A stretch of 64,000 nucleotides of DNA from Ignavibacteriota bacterium (GCA_002698995.1 PAAX01000026.1:62001-126000); one strand, 5' to 3'; shown: positions 15,221-25,900, numbered from the stretch's first letter. Notes: generated by a model not told the origin, from the letters alone. A program made the numbers and translations.

Positions 15221-17395
15221 CTATACTAATTTAAGATTAGCAAATTTTGTTAACAGATGTTTTGTACCGTGATCTTCAAAATTAACGGATATTTTCTGCA
15301 TATCTCCGTTTCCTGTAATCTGTAAAATTTTACCTTCACCAAAAACTTCGTGAGTTACTCTGCTTCCCACTCTGAACGATCTATGTTCTTGATTGAAATC
15401 ATCATAATCTTCTTGATACAAAGCATCATAATATGATTTACGTTTTCTTCCGGCTTTTTTTGTACCACCGCCGTTAATTTCATTATACGTAGCTTCGTCA
15501 AGTTCATCTAAAAATCTTGAACGATTTTGATAAGCAACTTCACCAAATCTATATCTTGATCTAGAATAACTTAAGTAAACTTTCTTCTTTGCTCTTGTAA
15601 CTGCAACATAAAATAATCTTCTTTCCTCTTCGGTATTCGAATCGGAATCGAATTTTGGATTGAGAGGAAATATATCTTCTTCGCATCCGGTAACAAATAC
15701 TACAGGAAATTCTAATCCTTTAGCTGAGTGAATAGTCATAAGAGTTACAGAATTATCTGATACTTCCATTTGATCAATTCCGGCAATTAAAGAAGCTTCA
15801 GCAAGAAAATCATCAATAGTTGCTTCGGGATAATCTCTAGCAAATTCATTAATTGCATTTAATAACTCTTGAATATTATCATAACGCACCATTGATTCTT
15901 GTGTGTTTTCTTCTTTGTACATTTTAAGAAGACCAAGTTCTTCAACCAAAGCTGAGGTCAATTCGGGTAATGACAATTTTTCTTTCAGATCAATATACTT
16001 ATCTAAAAATACCTTGAACTGTTTTACATTTTTCTGAATTCTTTCTTTTACTTCAATTACTTCAAAAACTCTAGACATTGTTGTAAAAAGACTTATCTCT
16101 AATTTTCTTGCAAAAGAAATCATCTTAGAGATTGATGTATTTCCAATTCCTCTTTGAGGATAGTTCATAATTCTTAATAAACTCTCTTCATCCTCTTGGT
16201 TTGCTAGAATTCTTAAATAAGCGACTAAATCTTTTACTTCTTTTCTTCTATAAAATTCAACGCCGCCAACAATTTTATACGGAATTTTTTCTCTTCTTAA
16301 TGATTCTTCAAGACTTCTTGATAAAGAATTTATTCTATACAAAATTGCAATATCATTTAATGATAACTTACGTGTTGTAATTTCTTTTTTAATTAATTTA
16401 GAAATTTGGTATGCTTCATCCTTTTCATCGGCACATCTAATTAAAGAAAGTTTATCCCCTTCTTCATTTTCAGTCCAAAGTTCTTTCTTTATTCTGTCTT
16501 TGTTATTGGCAATTACAGAATCAGATGCTTTTAATATAGTTTTAGTTGATCTGTAATTCTGCTGAAGTCTAAATATCTCCGATTTAGGAAAATCTTTTTC
16601 AAAATCGAGCATATTGCTTAGTTCTGCACCGCGCCAGCCGTATATACTTTGGGCATCGTCACCAACTACACAAACTTTAGTTCTGCCGGCACCAAGTATT
16701 TTGATAATTTCGTACTGAGCTTTATTTGTATCTTGATATTCATCAACTAAGATATACTTGAATTGAGATCTGTACTTTTTAATAACATTCGGATGATGAT
16801 TAAACAATTCGATTGGTTTTAGAAGCAGATCATCAAAATCCATAGAATTGTTTTCGAACAATCTAATTTGATATTCTTTATAAACTTCACCAATTCTTTT
16901 TTCAATTGCAGTTTTAGCAAAATCATTTAGATAATCTTCAACAGTTATCATATGATTTTTATAATAACTAATTTTATGCTGAAGATTGTTAGGTGTCAAA
17001 TTATCGAAAGAAAGATTTAACTCCGTTAAAATATTTCCAACCAGAGATACAGAATCTTCTCTATCATAAATCGAGAAATTAGGTTTATAATTTAATCGGT
17101 GAGCTTCACTTCTTAAAATTCTTGCAAAAATTGAATGGAACGTACCCATCCAAAGATTTTGAGCTTTATCACCAATCAATTCAGCAATTCTTTCTTTCAT
17201 CTCTTTTGCTGCTTTGTTGGTGAAAGTTAAAGCTAAGATATTTTCCGGTTCAAGCCCTTCATCAATTATATAAGCTATTTTATAGGTGAGAACTCTGGTT
17301 TTACCGGAACCTGCTCCGGCTACAATCATGTGCGGACCAGCATTATATTCAACTGCCTCGCGCTGTTCCTTATTCAAAGATTTTAATAGTTCCAT
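15221..17395 (-). CDS. pcrA: ATP-dependent DNA helicase, PcrA/UvrD/Rep type
   Basis: A 724-residue superfamily 1A 3'-5' helicase for repair and replication-fork maintenance. Seen in order: LNKEQREAV (Q motif), AGAGSGKT (Walker A, about 27-34), LALTFTNKAAKEM (Ia), ILVDEYQDTN (II), GDDAQSIYGWRGA (III), LQQNYRS (IV), VTLMTIHSAKGLEFPVVFV (V) and EERRLFYVAVTRAK (VI). The C-terminal VTHEVFGEGKILQI is the Tudor-like RNA-polymerase-binding tail of PcrA proteins. I use the ATG at 17395, which has GAGG five bases upstream; a TTG three codons earlier is the alternative. It is separate from the upstream operon by about 105 bases. Confidence 0.96.
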   Translation of the reverse strand: MELLKSLNKEQREAVEYNAGPHMIVAGAGSGKTRVLTYKIAYIIDEGLEPENILALTFTNKAAKEMKERIAELIGDKAQNLWMGTFHSIFARILRSEAHRLNYKPNFSIYDREDSVSLVGNILTELNLSFDNLTPNNLQHKISYYKNHMITVEDYLNDFAKTAIEKRIGEVYKEYQIRLFENNSMDFDDLLLKPIELFNHHPNVIKKYRSQFKYILVDEYQDTNKAQYEIIKILGAGRTKVCVVGDDAQSIYGWRGAELSNMLDFEKDFPKSEIFRLQQNYRSTKTILKASDSVIANNKDRIKKELWTENEEGDKLSLIRCADEKDEAYQISKLIKKEITTRKLSLNDIAILYRINSLSRSLEESLRREKIPYKIVGGVEFYRRKEVKDLVAYLRILANQEDEESLLRIMNYPQRGIGNTSISKMISFARKLEISLFTTMSRVFEVIEVKERIQKNVKQFKVFLDKYIDLKEKLSLPELTSALVEELGLLKMYKEENTQESMVRYDNIQELLNAINEFARDYPEATIDDFLAEASLIAGIDQMEVSDNSVTLMTIHSAKGLEFPVVFVTGCEEDIFPLNPKFDSDSNTEEERRLFYVAVTRAKKKVYLSYSRSRYRFGEVAYQNRSRFLDELDEATYNEINGGGTKKAGRKRKSYYDALYQEDYDDFNQEHRSFRVGSRVTHEVFGEGKILQITGNGDMQKISVNFEDHGTKHLLTKFANLKLV

Positions 17396-17500
17396 AAGCC
17401 TCAATTATTTTTGAGGCACAAATTTACAAAAAACTCTTGCGATTTACAAAAAATGATGCAATATTAGAAGTTTGTATGCTTTCCCACACAAATAATAGAG

Positions 17501-18466
17501 TTATTTTACCAAAAGTTTCCCGTTTTTCATTACTTCCTTACCGTCAAAATATAAAGTGGGCTTTTTAATTACTCCATCCAAATGAATTGGAACATTAACC
17601 GAGCCTCCCATAGTAACGTTATTTCCTAAAGCAATATGAACGGTTCCCTTTACTTTTTCATCCTCTAAAATTAGTCCGCTTAATTTCGCTTTATCATTCG
17701 TTCCGATTCCTAATTCAGCAATATTTCTTGCTTTTTTGCCGACTTTATCAAGCATCGTTTCTAATTTTTTGGCTTCTTTTCCACCGGATATTTTTACAGC
17801 CATTCCTTTTTTAACTTCAATTGTAATTGTAGATTTTTCTAAAACTCCAATTCCAGCCATCGATCCATCAACAACAAACACTCCTTCGGCAGAACCTTCA
17901 ACCGGTGCGCAGAAAGCTTCCCCTGTTGGTAAATTCCCACTTTCCCCTTTTTTGTGAAATAAGCCTTTTGAAGGGATGATTTTCTGCTTAGAAATATCCA
18001 TAGTAATATCAGTACCGTTTGGTGCTGTTACTCTAACAATCTTTGTTTTCTCCATTAATTTTTTCAGTTTTGATGTTAGAGCAGCAATTTTTTTGTAATC
18101 TGCATTCAATCCTCTCACTAAAACATCTTCAGTTATACCCGGGAAAGTTGCAATCCTAACTCCCAAAGCAGAAGCCTCTCTTCTGGCATCGGTGTGAGTT
18201 AAAGATTTTGTTGTTGGGCATAGAACAACATCAAATTTTTTCATTAATTCAGCTACATTTTTCGGAGGCTCTTCACCATTTATTTCTCTTGCTTTCATTT
18301 CAACAAGCAATGTTTCATGTCCAAGTTTAAGCGCATTATGATACATGGCATAACCAATCTCTCTTTTATTTTCATCGGTTACAATTAGAACACTTTCTTT
18401 CTTTTTAGCACCCATACAATCTTTAATTGCGGTGACACATGCTTTATCTAATTTAGTTATTGCCAT
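17501..18466 (-). CDS. aminopeptidase T-like (M29 family-related) metallopeptidase
   Basis: A 321-residue protein of the COG2309 leucyl aminopeptidase type. The N-terminal half is a Rossmann-like domain (ESVLIVTDENKREIG, GHETLLVEM). The second half holds the candidate metal ligands in NLPTGE, IAELGIGTN, KGTVHIALG and PIHLDGV, as in M29-like enzymes. It is shorter than true AmpS/AmpT (about 410 residues), so it belongs to the compact branch whose peptidase activity is not always shown. Predicted cytoplasmic. It is the last gene of a probable operon that starts at pdxJ and lies 17 bases after a beta-barrel protein gene. Confidence 0.85.
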   Translation of the reverse strand: MAITKLDKACVTAIKDCMGAKKKESVLIVTDENKREIGYAMYHNALKLGHETLLVEMKAREINGEEPPKNVAELMKKFDVVLCPTTKSLTHTDARREASALGVRIATFPGITEDVLVRGLNADYKKIAALTSKLKKLMEKTKIVRVTAPNGTDITMDISKQKIIPSKGLFHKKGESGNLPTGEAFCAPVEGSAEGVFVVDGSMAGIGVLEKSTITIEVKKGMAVKISGGKEAKKLETMLDKVGKKARNIAELGIGTNDKAKLSGLILEDEKVKGTVHIALGNNVTMGGSVNVPIHLDGVIKKPTLYFDGKEVMKNGKLLVK

Positions 18467-18483
18467 AGTAATCTCCGTTTAAT

Positions 18484-19239
18484 TTAAAATGGAAAACCAA
18501 TATTAAGTTGAACTGTTGCACCAAATCCACCAGAAGAAATAGTTTTTTGATCCTGAGGCAATAATCCGGCAACCGAACCAGAAATTGTTTCTCTGGATAA
18601 ATTATTAATATCATAAATAGAATAAAATGCTGTTCCTTCAATGCTTACATAATCTTGAATTAGATGGATGATTAAACCGGTTCCCACGTAATAACCAATT
18701 TTAAGTTTGTCATTTGTGTATTTTAAAGAAGTTTCATTTATGGAAACTGCGTCATCTTTTAATGTTGTAGTTACTCTAAATTCTGCATCATGAAATGTTA
18801 ATCCCCCTTCAACAAGTTTTAAGCTTATGAGATTAACAATGTCAAACCCGAAATCCAATCCAAATCCGAAATAATTAGAACTGAATTCATATTTTTCGTT
18901 ATCTACAAATTGAGTATTGACTTCGACTTGATAATTTTCTTCAAGAAATTGATAAAATCCTTTAGCAGAAATAAAAAATCCGTCAAATTTAGCTCTAAAA
19001 ATATTTGCTCCGACTTTAAATCCGGTTCCCTGCCCATAATCCGGAGATTCAATATCATCAGATAATTGGGATTTTACAAAATCAGTTAAGTTTTTTGCAT
19101 CATAATTTTGAACAGTATAGCCGCCATAAATTCCGCTTAAACCTAAACAGCCAAATCCGCATGATTGTGCTGAAATATTTATAGAATAAGTTCCGCTTAA
19201 AAATAAAACCAAAATAAGATATTTAATTACTTTATTCAT
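18484..19239 (-). CDS. outer-membrane beta-barrel-like protein
   Basis: A 251-residue exported protein with a signal peptide (cleavage after INISAQ) and a short Cys/Gly-rich segment SCGFGCLGLSG. The rest is alternating hydrophobic strands ending in GFGATVQLNIGFPF, with a terminal aromatic residue as expected for BAM-inserted barrels. About 8-10 strands are plausible. I do not recognise a family. It lies between a PqqD-like gene and the M29-like peptidase with short gaps and is probably co-transcribed with them. Confidence 0.65.
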   Translation of the reverse strand: MNKVIKYLILVLFLSGTYSINISAQSCGFGCLGLSGIYGGYTVQNYDAKNLTDFVKSQLSDDIESPDYGQGTGFKVGANIFRAKFDGFFISAKGFYQFLEENYQVEVNTQFVDNEKYEFSSNYFGFGLDFGFDIVNLISLKLVEGGLTFHDAEFRVTTTLKDDAVSINETSLKYTNDKLKIGYYVGTGLIIHLIQDYVSIEGTAFYSIYDINNLSRETISGSVAGLLPQDQKTISSGGFGATVQLNIGFPF

Positions 19240-19265
19240 TTATCACTTTAAAATGGACATCTAAG

Positions 19266-19637
19266 TTAACTATTTATTGATTTATTTTCTTCTTTTTTAA
19301 AGAGAATAATTAGGTGATTATCATTCATCTGTTTTAAGAACAATTTAACTCTTTGATCAACCGGTTCAACTTTTTCCCCAAATTTTTCTGAAGTAAAATT
19401 AATTAGTGAATTAACTGATTTTTTACCGTCAATTAAAAGCCAAATAAATGAACCTATTTCATCTAAATCTATTTTATAAGTCACCTCTTTCTTGTTCTTA
19501 AAAAATAATTTATCAATAAAACCCTTTTTGCTGTTCTTAAATTTTAGGACAACAAAGTTATTGATAATCTCATGCTGAACTTTTCTAACCGGAATTAAAT
19601 CATCAGAAATTAATTCAAGCAAATTAAGCTGAGGCAT
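19266..19637 (-). CDS. PqqD-family small protein
   Basis: A 123-residue winged-helix protein resembling PqqD. The central LDEIGSFIWLLIDGKKSVNSLI followed by EKFGEKVEP and a closing FLKQMNDNHLI is the PqqD signature. PqqD proteins present peptide substrates to radical-SAM enzymes, but no radical-SAM gene or precursor peptide is nearby. In Bacteroidota relatives, such proteins often sit beside MFS carriers, as here: its start overlaps the end of the MFS gene by 14 bases, so translation is probably coupled. The role is therefore uncertain, perhaps accessory to the transporter. Confidence 0.78.
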   Translation of the reverse strand: MPQLNLLELISDDLIPVRKVQHEIINNFVVLKFKNSKKGFIDKLFFKNKKEVTYKIDLDEIGSFIWLLIDGKKSVNSLINFTSEKFGEKVEPVDQRVKLFLKQMNDNHLIILFKKEENKSINS

Positions 19638-20904
19638 TTTCTAAACCGTGTCCTTTTGGTCCGGTTTCGGTTTTTCTTAACATAAATGCGAAGAAAAATC
19701 CTAAGAAACCTAGAACAGAGAAAATCCACATTCCTAATTCATATCCGGCTGGATTTGCTGCAGAAGCACCGGAATAATCATTTGCTGCACCAATCATCCA
19801 GTTAAATCCGGCTACACCAATCTGTTGAATTAATCCCATTAAAGCATAAGCAGTTCCAAGTTTTTTCTCATCAACAATGTATGCAACTGAGGGCCACATA
19901 ATTGCTGGAATTAAGGAGAAAGAAATTCCCATTAAAACTATCGGTACATAAAGACTTATATCAGTATAAACCATCATTAAATAAACCGGAAGCAATAGAA
20001 TTGATCCGACCATCATTAATAACGATCTCTTTCCTATTTTATCTACTAATAATCCAAATATTGGAGTAGCAATCATTGCCGATAAAGGTAGAACACTATT
20101 GAGGAATCCGGCAAATTCTCTTGAACTTCCATGAGCTTCTATAAAGAATTTAATTGCAAAACTTCTGAACGGAAATATTGCAGAGTAAAAAGTAACACAA
20201 AGTGCAACAATCAACCAAAATGATCTGCTGAATCCAAATAATTGCTTGAATACGAATTTATCCGTTTCACCCGCTTTACCTAAATCATATTTCTTTTCGG
20301 CAAAAGATTCTAAAACCCAGTATAAAACTCCACCAATAACGCATGCTAACCCAATAATTACTGCAAGAAATAATGGATCCTGCCAGTTGGTATAAAATGT
20401 ACTACCCCAGCTTGGAGAATTGTCTGCTGCAACTGAACCTAATCTTGCAATAGTAAGATTAATACCAAAAGCAAAACTCAATTCTTTTCCTTTAAACCAT
20501 TTTGCTAATGCTGTTGTAATTGCAACAATTAGCGGTTCTGCACCAATACCTAATAAAATTCTTCCGGCAAGCATAATATTTAGATCATCAGTTGCCCAAG
20601 TTAAAACTGCAGCAATTGAGCATAAAGTACCGAAGAATAAAGTTGATTTTTTTGTTCCATACTTATCAACTATAATTCCACCCAAAAGTAAAACAATAAC
20701 TGCAGCAATACTGTAAACAGAATAAAGCTGACCAATATTTTCGTCTGAGAAATTAAGACTCTCTTTAAGCATATCTGCAATTGGGGCAATACTATCATAA
20801 ACATAATAATTTCCGAACATTGCAAGACTAATAACAACAAGAACCATCCATCTAAAAAATGGTGAAGGCTGAGGTTTTGAATTAACTGCTGATGTACTCT
20901 CCAT
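19624..20904 (-). CDS. MFS transporter
   Basis: A 426-residue, 12-helix inner-membrane carrier of the major facilitator superfamily. The loop between helices 2 and 3 reads GGIIVDKYGTKKS (motif A) and is echoed by GLLVDKIGKRSLL in the second half. GRILLGIGAEPLIVAITTALAKWF is the helix 4-5 region. Substrate is not evident; the layout resembles organic-anion or sugar-phosphate type carriers. Its 3' end overlaps the PqqD-like gene by 14 bases and its start lies 14 bases after the DUF2400 gene, placing it in the middle of the pdxJ operon. Confidence 0.92.
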   Translation of the reverse strand: MESTSAVNSKPQPSPFFRWMVLVVISLAMFGNYYVYDSIAPIADMLKESLNFSDENIGQLYSVYSIAAVIVLLLGGIIVDKYGTKKSTLFFGTLCSIAAVLTWATDDLNIMLAGRILLGIGAEPLIVAITTALAKWFKGKELSFAFGINLTIARLGSVAADNSPSWGSTFYTNWQDPLFLAVIIGLACVIGGVLYWVLESFAEKKYDLGKAGETDKFVFKQLFGFSRSFWLIVALCVTFYSAIFPFRSFAIKFFIEAHGSSREFAGFLNSVLPLSAMIATPIFGLLVDKIGKRSLLMMVGSILLLPVYLMMVYTDISLYVPIVLMGISFSLIPAIMWPSVAYIVDEKKLGTAYALMGLIQQIGVAGFNWMIGAANDYSGASAANPAGYELGMWIFSVLGFLGFFFAFMLRKTETGPKGHGLENASA

Positions 20905-20918
20905 AATTCTCCCTATTT

Positions 20919-21701
20919 TTAGAATTTAAGTTTTAGCATACCAATGTGGCATATAGAAAAATCGTACTTAACTGGATCAATCGCATTAAATTTTTTAAGA
21001 TTATTTGTAATTTCTTCTGCCATTTTCCATGATACATTTTTCAATTTTGTAAGTCTTAGTTCTTTACAAATTTTTGCAACATGTGTATCAACCGGAATAA
21101 TCAAATCAGAAGTAGGAATTTCATTCCATAAGCCAAAATCAATTTTATCTTTTCTTACCATCCATCTCAAAAATAAATTCATCCTTTTAGCCGCACTCCC
21201 TTTTAACGGATCCGGAAACATAAATTTAATTCCGTTGCTAACTATTTTTTCTTCTGATGAATATTCAACTAAACTTGCACTGAAGTGATGAATTGAATCT
21301 TTTATTGATTCATTCTTTTTATAAATTGAATAGAAGTGATCTCTAAGTGATCCTTCTTTCTTTAAAACTTTTGATAAAGTATAAAATAGTTTTGTAATAT
21401 CATCTGTTGAATAAAAACGGTGCTTTAAATCTTTGAAAAATTTTGAATCTCTTTTTTGATTATATGAAGAAACAAAATCATAAGGATTTTTCCCCATAAT
21501 TAAATGGAGTTTATCTAATGATATTTTAATTTGTTTGATGCCGCCGTAAGCAAAAACTGAAGAAATAAATGCACTTAATTCAATATCATTACGATTACTA
21601 AAACGATGAGGAAATTCTATAGGATCGGGAGTTCCGTTCATTATATTAAATCGTTCATAATGATTTTCTAATTTTTCATGTAATGAAGAATTATATCGCA
21701 T
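20919..21701 (-). CDS. TIGR02757/DUF2400 family protein (HhH-GPD-like)
   Basis: 260 residues from the ATG at 21701; a TTG four codons earlier would extend it. The protein matches the DUF2400 pattern: PIEFPHRFSNRNDIELSAFISSVFAYG, then FMFPDPLKGSAAKRMNLFLRWMVRKD and IPVDTHVAKICKELRLTK. The last motif, with the invariant Asp, is shared with HhH-GPD DNA glycosylases, to which the family is distantly related. The biochemical role is unproved; DNA base repair is a reasonable inference. It follows pdxJ by 28 bases on the same strand. Confidence 0.88.
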   Translation of the reverse strand: MRYNSSLHEKLENHYERFNIMNGTPDPIEFPHRFSNRNDIELSAFISSVFAYGGIKQIKISLDKLHLIMGKNPYDFVSSYNQKRDSKFFKDLKHRFYSTDDITKLFYTLSKVLKKEGSLRDHFYSIYKKNESIKDSIHHFSASLVEYSSEEKIVSNGIKFMFPDPLKGSAAKRMNLFLRWMVRKDKIDFGLWNEIPTSDLIIPVDTHVAKICKELRLTKLKNVSWKMAEEITNNLKKFNAIDPVKYDFSICHIGMLKLKF

Positions 21702-21729
21702 ATTTTTCGTCAAGTTTCAGAATAATTAC

Positions 21730-22446
21730 TTATGCTCTTTTAACTAAATCTATCATTTCTTTTACAGCTTGTTCAACTCCTACAAATATTGATCTTGCAA
21801 TAACAGCCTGACCAATACTTACTTCATCAACATCTTTCAATTGAATAAATTCTTTCATGTTTAGGTAGTTTAGACCATGACCGGCATTAACTCCAAGTCC
21901 CAGTTTTTTAGCATGTTTAGCAGCTTGTCTTATTCTTTCAAGTTCATCAAAGCTTTCTTCTTCGGAAGATGCATTTGCATAAACACCGGTATGAATCTCA
22001 ATAAAATCAGCATTAATTTCTGCAGCTGCATCAATTTGATTTAAATCCGGTTCGATAAAGAGAGAAACCGCAATATCAGATTCTTGAAGTCTCTCAATAG
22101 TATTTTTATAAAGTTCGATATTATCGATAACGTTTAAGCCTCCTTCTGTAGTAAGCTCTTGACGTTTTTCGGGAACTAAAGTGACAAGCTCGGGCTGAAC
22201 ATCTTTTGCAATTTCAATGATCTCATTTACGGCTGCCATTTCCAAATCTAATTTTGTTGTGATTAACTCACGGAGTAATCTTAAATCTCTTTCATTTATG
22301 TGTCTTCTATCTTCTCTAAGATGAACAACAATTCCATCAACTCCAAACTGCTCTGCCATTAGCGCATAAGTAACCGGATCAGGTTGTACTTCACCTCTTG
22401 CATTTCTTAATGTTGCAACATGATCTACATTTATACTGAATTTCAT
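21730..22446 (-). CDS. pdxJ: pyridoxine 5'-phosphate synthase
   Basis: A 238-residue TIM-barrel enzyme that condenses 1-deoxyxylulose 5-phosphate with aminoacetone 3-phosphate, the last ring-forming step of DXP-dependent vitamin B6 synthesis. The N-terminal NVDHVATLRNAR and the DGIVVHLREDRRHI motif (active-site His and Arg) are diagnostic, as are TLVPEKR and GLGVNAGHGLNY for the phosphate site. Length is normal. The gene is the first of a probable six-gene minus-strand run (pdxJ, DUF2400, MFS, PqqD-like, barrel, M29-like). A GGAGGATT ribosome site lies just before the ATG. Confidence 0.97.
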   Translation of the reverse strand: MKFSINVDHVATLRNARGEVQPDPVTYALMAEQFGVDGIVVHLREDRRHINERDLRLLRELITTKLDLEMAAVNEIIEIAKDVQPELVTLVPEKRQELTTEGGLNVIDNIELYKNTIERLQESDIAVSLFIEPDLNQIDAAAEINADFIEIHTGVYANASSEEESFDELERIRQAAKHAKKLGLGVNAGHGLNYLNMKEFIQLKDVDEVSIGQAVIARSIFVGVEQAVKEMIDLVKRA

Positions 22447-22583
22447 ATTAATCCTCCAAAGAGTACATAATTAAATGATTGCAAAATATAATAAAATGGA
22501 TATTTAGAATGGATTTTGTTTTAGAAAATTTAGAGGATTATGAAAATAAATAATGAATAGAAGCTGGGAGATAAACTAACTAA

Positions 22584-22832
22584 TTAGATTTTACACGAAC
22601 CAATGTTTTCAATATCATTTAGCTTATGAATGAAATCCAATCTAACACTGCATCCATCTGCTAATTTTACAAATTCTGCTTTATCTCTGGAATATATATC
22701 AAGTAAAATTCCTTCATACTTTTCCATGGATTGATTTTCATTTAAATATTCGAATAATACTTTTTCTTTAATTACAATTGCATTTTCAAGCTGATCATAA
22801 AAGCTGCAATTTATCGGGCTGTAATTCTGCAT
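22584..22832 (-). CDS. rof: Rof/YaeO-like Rho-binding antiterminator
   Basis: 82 residues from the ATG at 22832. An upstream TTG at 22880 would add 16 residues that the family lacks. YSPINCSFYDQLENA matches the Rof start (PINC..YD.LE.A); LDIYSRDKAEFVKL and VRLDFIHKL match the later SR..E and RLD.I positions. Rof binds Rho termination factor and blocks its RNA loading, thereby suppressing Rho-dependent termination in the cytoplasm. The match is from memory of the E. coli protein and covers nearly the full length. It stands alone between the pdxJ operon and the BNR-protein terminator. Confidence 0.72.
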   Translation of the reverse strand: MQNYSPINCSFYDQLENAIVIKEKVLFEYLNENQSMEKYEGILLDIYSRDKAEFVKLADGCSVRLDFIHKLNDIENIGSCKI

Positions 22833-22906
22833 AAAACTAAACCATTTTTTATTCGTTTTTAAGATGCTTGCTATTTTCAAAAGATTCTGGATGAAACTAA
22901 AAAATT

Positions 22907-22940
22907 AAAATCCGGTTCCATGCAGACGGAACCGGATTTT
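22907..22940 (-). terminator. terminator after the BNR/sortilin-type gene
   Basis: AAAATCCGGTTCC/GGAACCGGATTTT is a perfect 13-bp stem with an 8-base loop, seven bases after the stop of the gene at 22948-26220. The T-run follows on the minus strand, and the hairpin may also work for plus transcription. Confidence 0.9.
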
Positions 22941-22947
22941 ACTAATA

Positions 22948-25900
22948 CTAATTTATTTCAAGATTTGGAAATCTTCCCGGAGTATAAGGTGCACCGCTTT
23001 CTTTCAGCTTAATCTCAATTTCTTTTATTCTATCGGTTATAGTATTCAATTCATTTAATAGATTATTAAACTCTCCTGCTGCAGATTCATAAGCTTTCTT
23101 AAAAGTTGTAGTTGGAGCTGAAGTAGTTGACCACAATCCGTAAGTTACTAACTCAACTCTGCTTCTAATTGAAGTTGGAACTCCTCCTTCGTAAGCATTC
23201 TTTAAGTAATCCCCATTGAACTTTTTATTTAATTCTTTTAGATCGATTTCAGCTTTCAAGATATCATTATATAATTCCAAAGGAGCATTGCTGGTCTCGA
23301 ACACTGCTTTTTTCAAATAATCTATTTTCTTAACAAGTTCATTTCTATGAGCATCAGCTCCGGTAATAGTTCTAGTTAACTCAGCTACCTTTTTATTGAA
23401 TTTATCTAACTCAATTTTATCCTCAACTGGAATGGAAGATAAATTTAATGGTTTGCAGATAAATTCTTTAGGTTCAACAAGCTGTGTAAACTGACCATTT
23501 TCAAATTTTGAAAGAGAAACAAAATATTTACCCGGTGCAGCCATATATCCTTTATCAGGTTCGTTCCAAGGAACAGAATCATCAAAAGGAGTAAGTGAAA
23601 TTGGAGAAAAAACATTATAACGGAAATCCCATACAATTCTGTTAACTCCTTTACTGATGCCCGATTTAATTTTTCTTATAGTATTTCCTTCTTCATCTGC
23701 TATGGTAAATAAAAGAAATGCTTCAGGCTCCTGCTGTTCTGCTTTTAATTGTTCATAAGAAGGATATTCTAAATCTTCACCTTTTTTCTGTTTCTTCTTT
23801 TCTTCTTCTCTTCTTTTTTCTTTAAGTGATTTAACTTCATCTTTTATGAAATAAGTAAATACTGCACCTACTTCGGGATTTGGTTCGGAATAAAAACTGC
23901 TTCCCATAAATCCAATTCCAGGAAATCCAAATGGAGTTGAAGGAATAAACATCAATGCATCTTTAATTGGGAATATTTCTGCATCTTTGGATAGAGTTGA
24001 TTCATCCAAAAATCTTAATGGTGAGTAATCATCAAGAATAAAAACACTTCTGCCATAAGTAGATACAACCAAATCATTTTCTCTTGGTTGTATTGCAAGA
24101 CTCATAACAGCAATTGTTGGTAATCCATTCTTCAATTGTATCCATTCTTTACCCCCATTCTTACTGAAGAATAAACCAAATTGAGTTCCAGTAAACAATA
24201 AATTCTTATCAATATGATCTTCAAGAATTGTGTATGTACTTCCAAAGTTTGGTAAGTTATTGCTTATTAAAAACCAAGTCTCTCCACCATCTTCCGTCTT
24301 ATAAATGTAAGGTTTGTAATCCCCGCCAATAAAATTATGACAAGCAGCATACGCTATATTTTTATCAAAATGAGATGCTGCAATATGATGCACTCTTGAA
24401 TAATCCGGTAATCCTTTTAAGGTTTCTGATTTATTCCAAGTATTACCGCCATCTTTTGTGTAATGAATTAATCCGTCTCCGGAACCGACAATTAAATAAT
24501 TTTCATCAAGCGGAGATTCTGCAATAGCAGTTATATAGCCCATATTCCCTTTTGTTGACAGCTCATCAATACTCCAGCTTCTCCCCATTAATTTTTGAAA
24601 ATTTTTGGGAACTCCTCTGGTTAAATCCGGACTAATAACCTGCCATGTACTTCCTTGATCATCAGTTCTGAAAAGTTTATTACCGCCAAAGTATAATCGT
24701 TTGTTATCGAACTTTGATATAAGAAGCGGAGAATCCCAATCAAATCTGTATGCAGTATCACCTAGTTCTTCGATAGGTTTTATGTATAATTTTTCGCCGC
24801 TCTTCTTATCAACTCTTGTTAAACCACCGTTTTGTGATTGAGCATAAACAATATTAGGATTTTTCCAATCGACTTGAGATTGGAATCCATCACCGGATAA
24901 TGTGAATTCCCAATCTTGATTTGTAATTCCACCGGAACTTATTGTTCTTGATGGTCCTGTTAAGCTATTGTTATCTTGAGTTCCTAAATAAACATTATAG
25001 AAAGGTTCGTCATAATCAATCGCAATTTTATAAATCTCTGCAATTGGAATATTGCTCTTAAAATCCCAGTTCTTTCCTTGATCATAAGATTCATAAACAC
25101 CTCCGTCACATCCTACAATTAAATGTTTATTGTTTTTGGGATTTATCCACATTCCATGATTATCGACATGCTTATGTTTTTCTCCCAAATTATTAAATGT
25201 TTTTCCACCATCTTCAGTAACTTGAAGAAAAACATCCATACTGTAAACTCTATCAATATCTTCTACATCACAAAATATTTTTTGGAAATAAAATTTGTAA
25301 GAAGATACATAAGAACTCTGCTTTGTCCAGCTGGCTCCTCTGTTGGTGCTCTTATAAAATCCTTCTCCACTTTTTGCTTCAATAACTGCATAAAGATAAT
25401 CCGGATTAACAGGAGAAATATCAATTCCTATTCTTCCAACATCTCCGGCTGGAAGACCACCAGATAATTTTTCCCAAGTCTTTCCGGAATCTGTTGATTT
25501 ATAAATCCCGCTTTCCGGTCCTCCGCTTACTCCAGTGTATTGATGTCTCATTCTTTGATGAGCAACAGCATAAAGAATATTTGAAAATCTAGGATCCATA
25601 TGTACTTCATAAAATCCGGTGAATTCGCTTACTGAAAGAATATTTTCCCAAGTTTTTCCACCGTCTATTGATTTAAATATTCCTCTATCACCTCCGGATT
25701 TTCTCAACGAACCCATTGCAGCAGCATAAATTATATTTGGATCGTTTGGATCAATAGCTATTCCGCCGATATGCTCAGAGGTTTTTAAACCCATATTTTT
25801 CCAACTCAATCCGCCATCTTCCGATTTATAAATCCCATCACCGTAAGCAACATTATTATGATTACTATTTTCTCCTGTTCCAACCCAAACTACATTTGGA

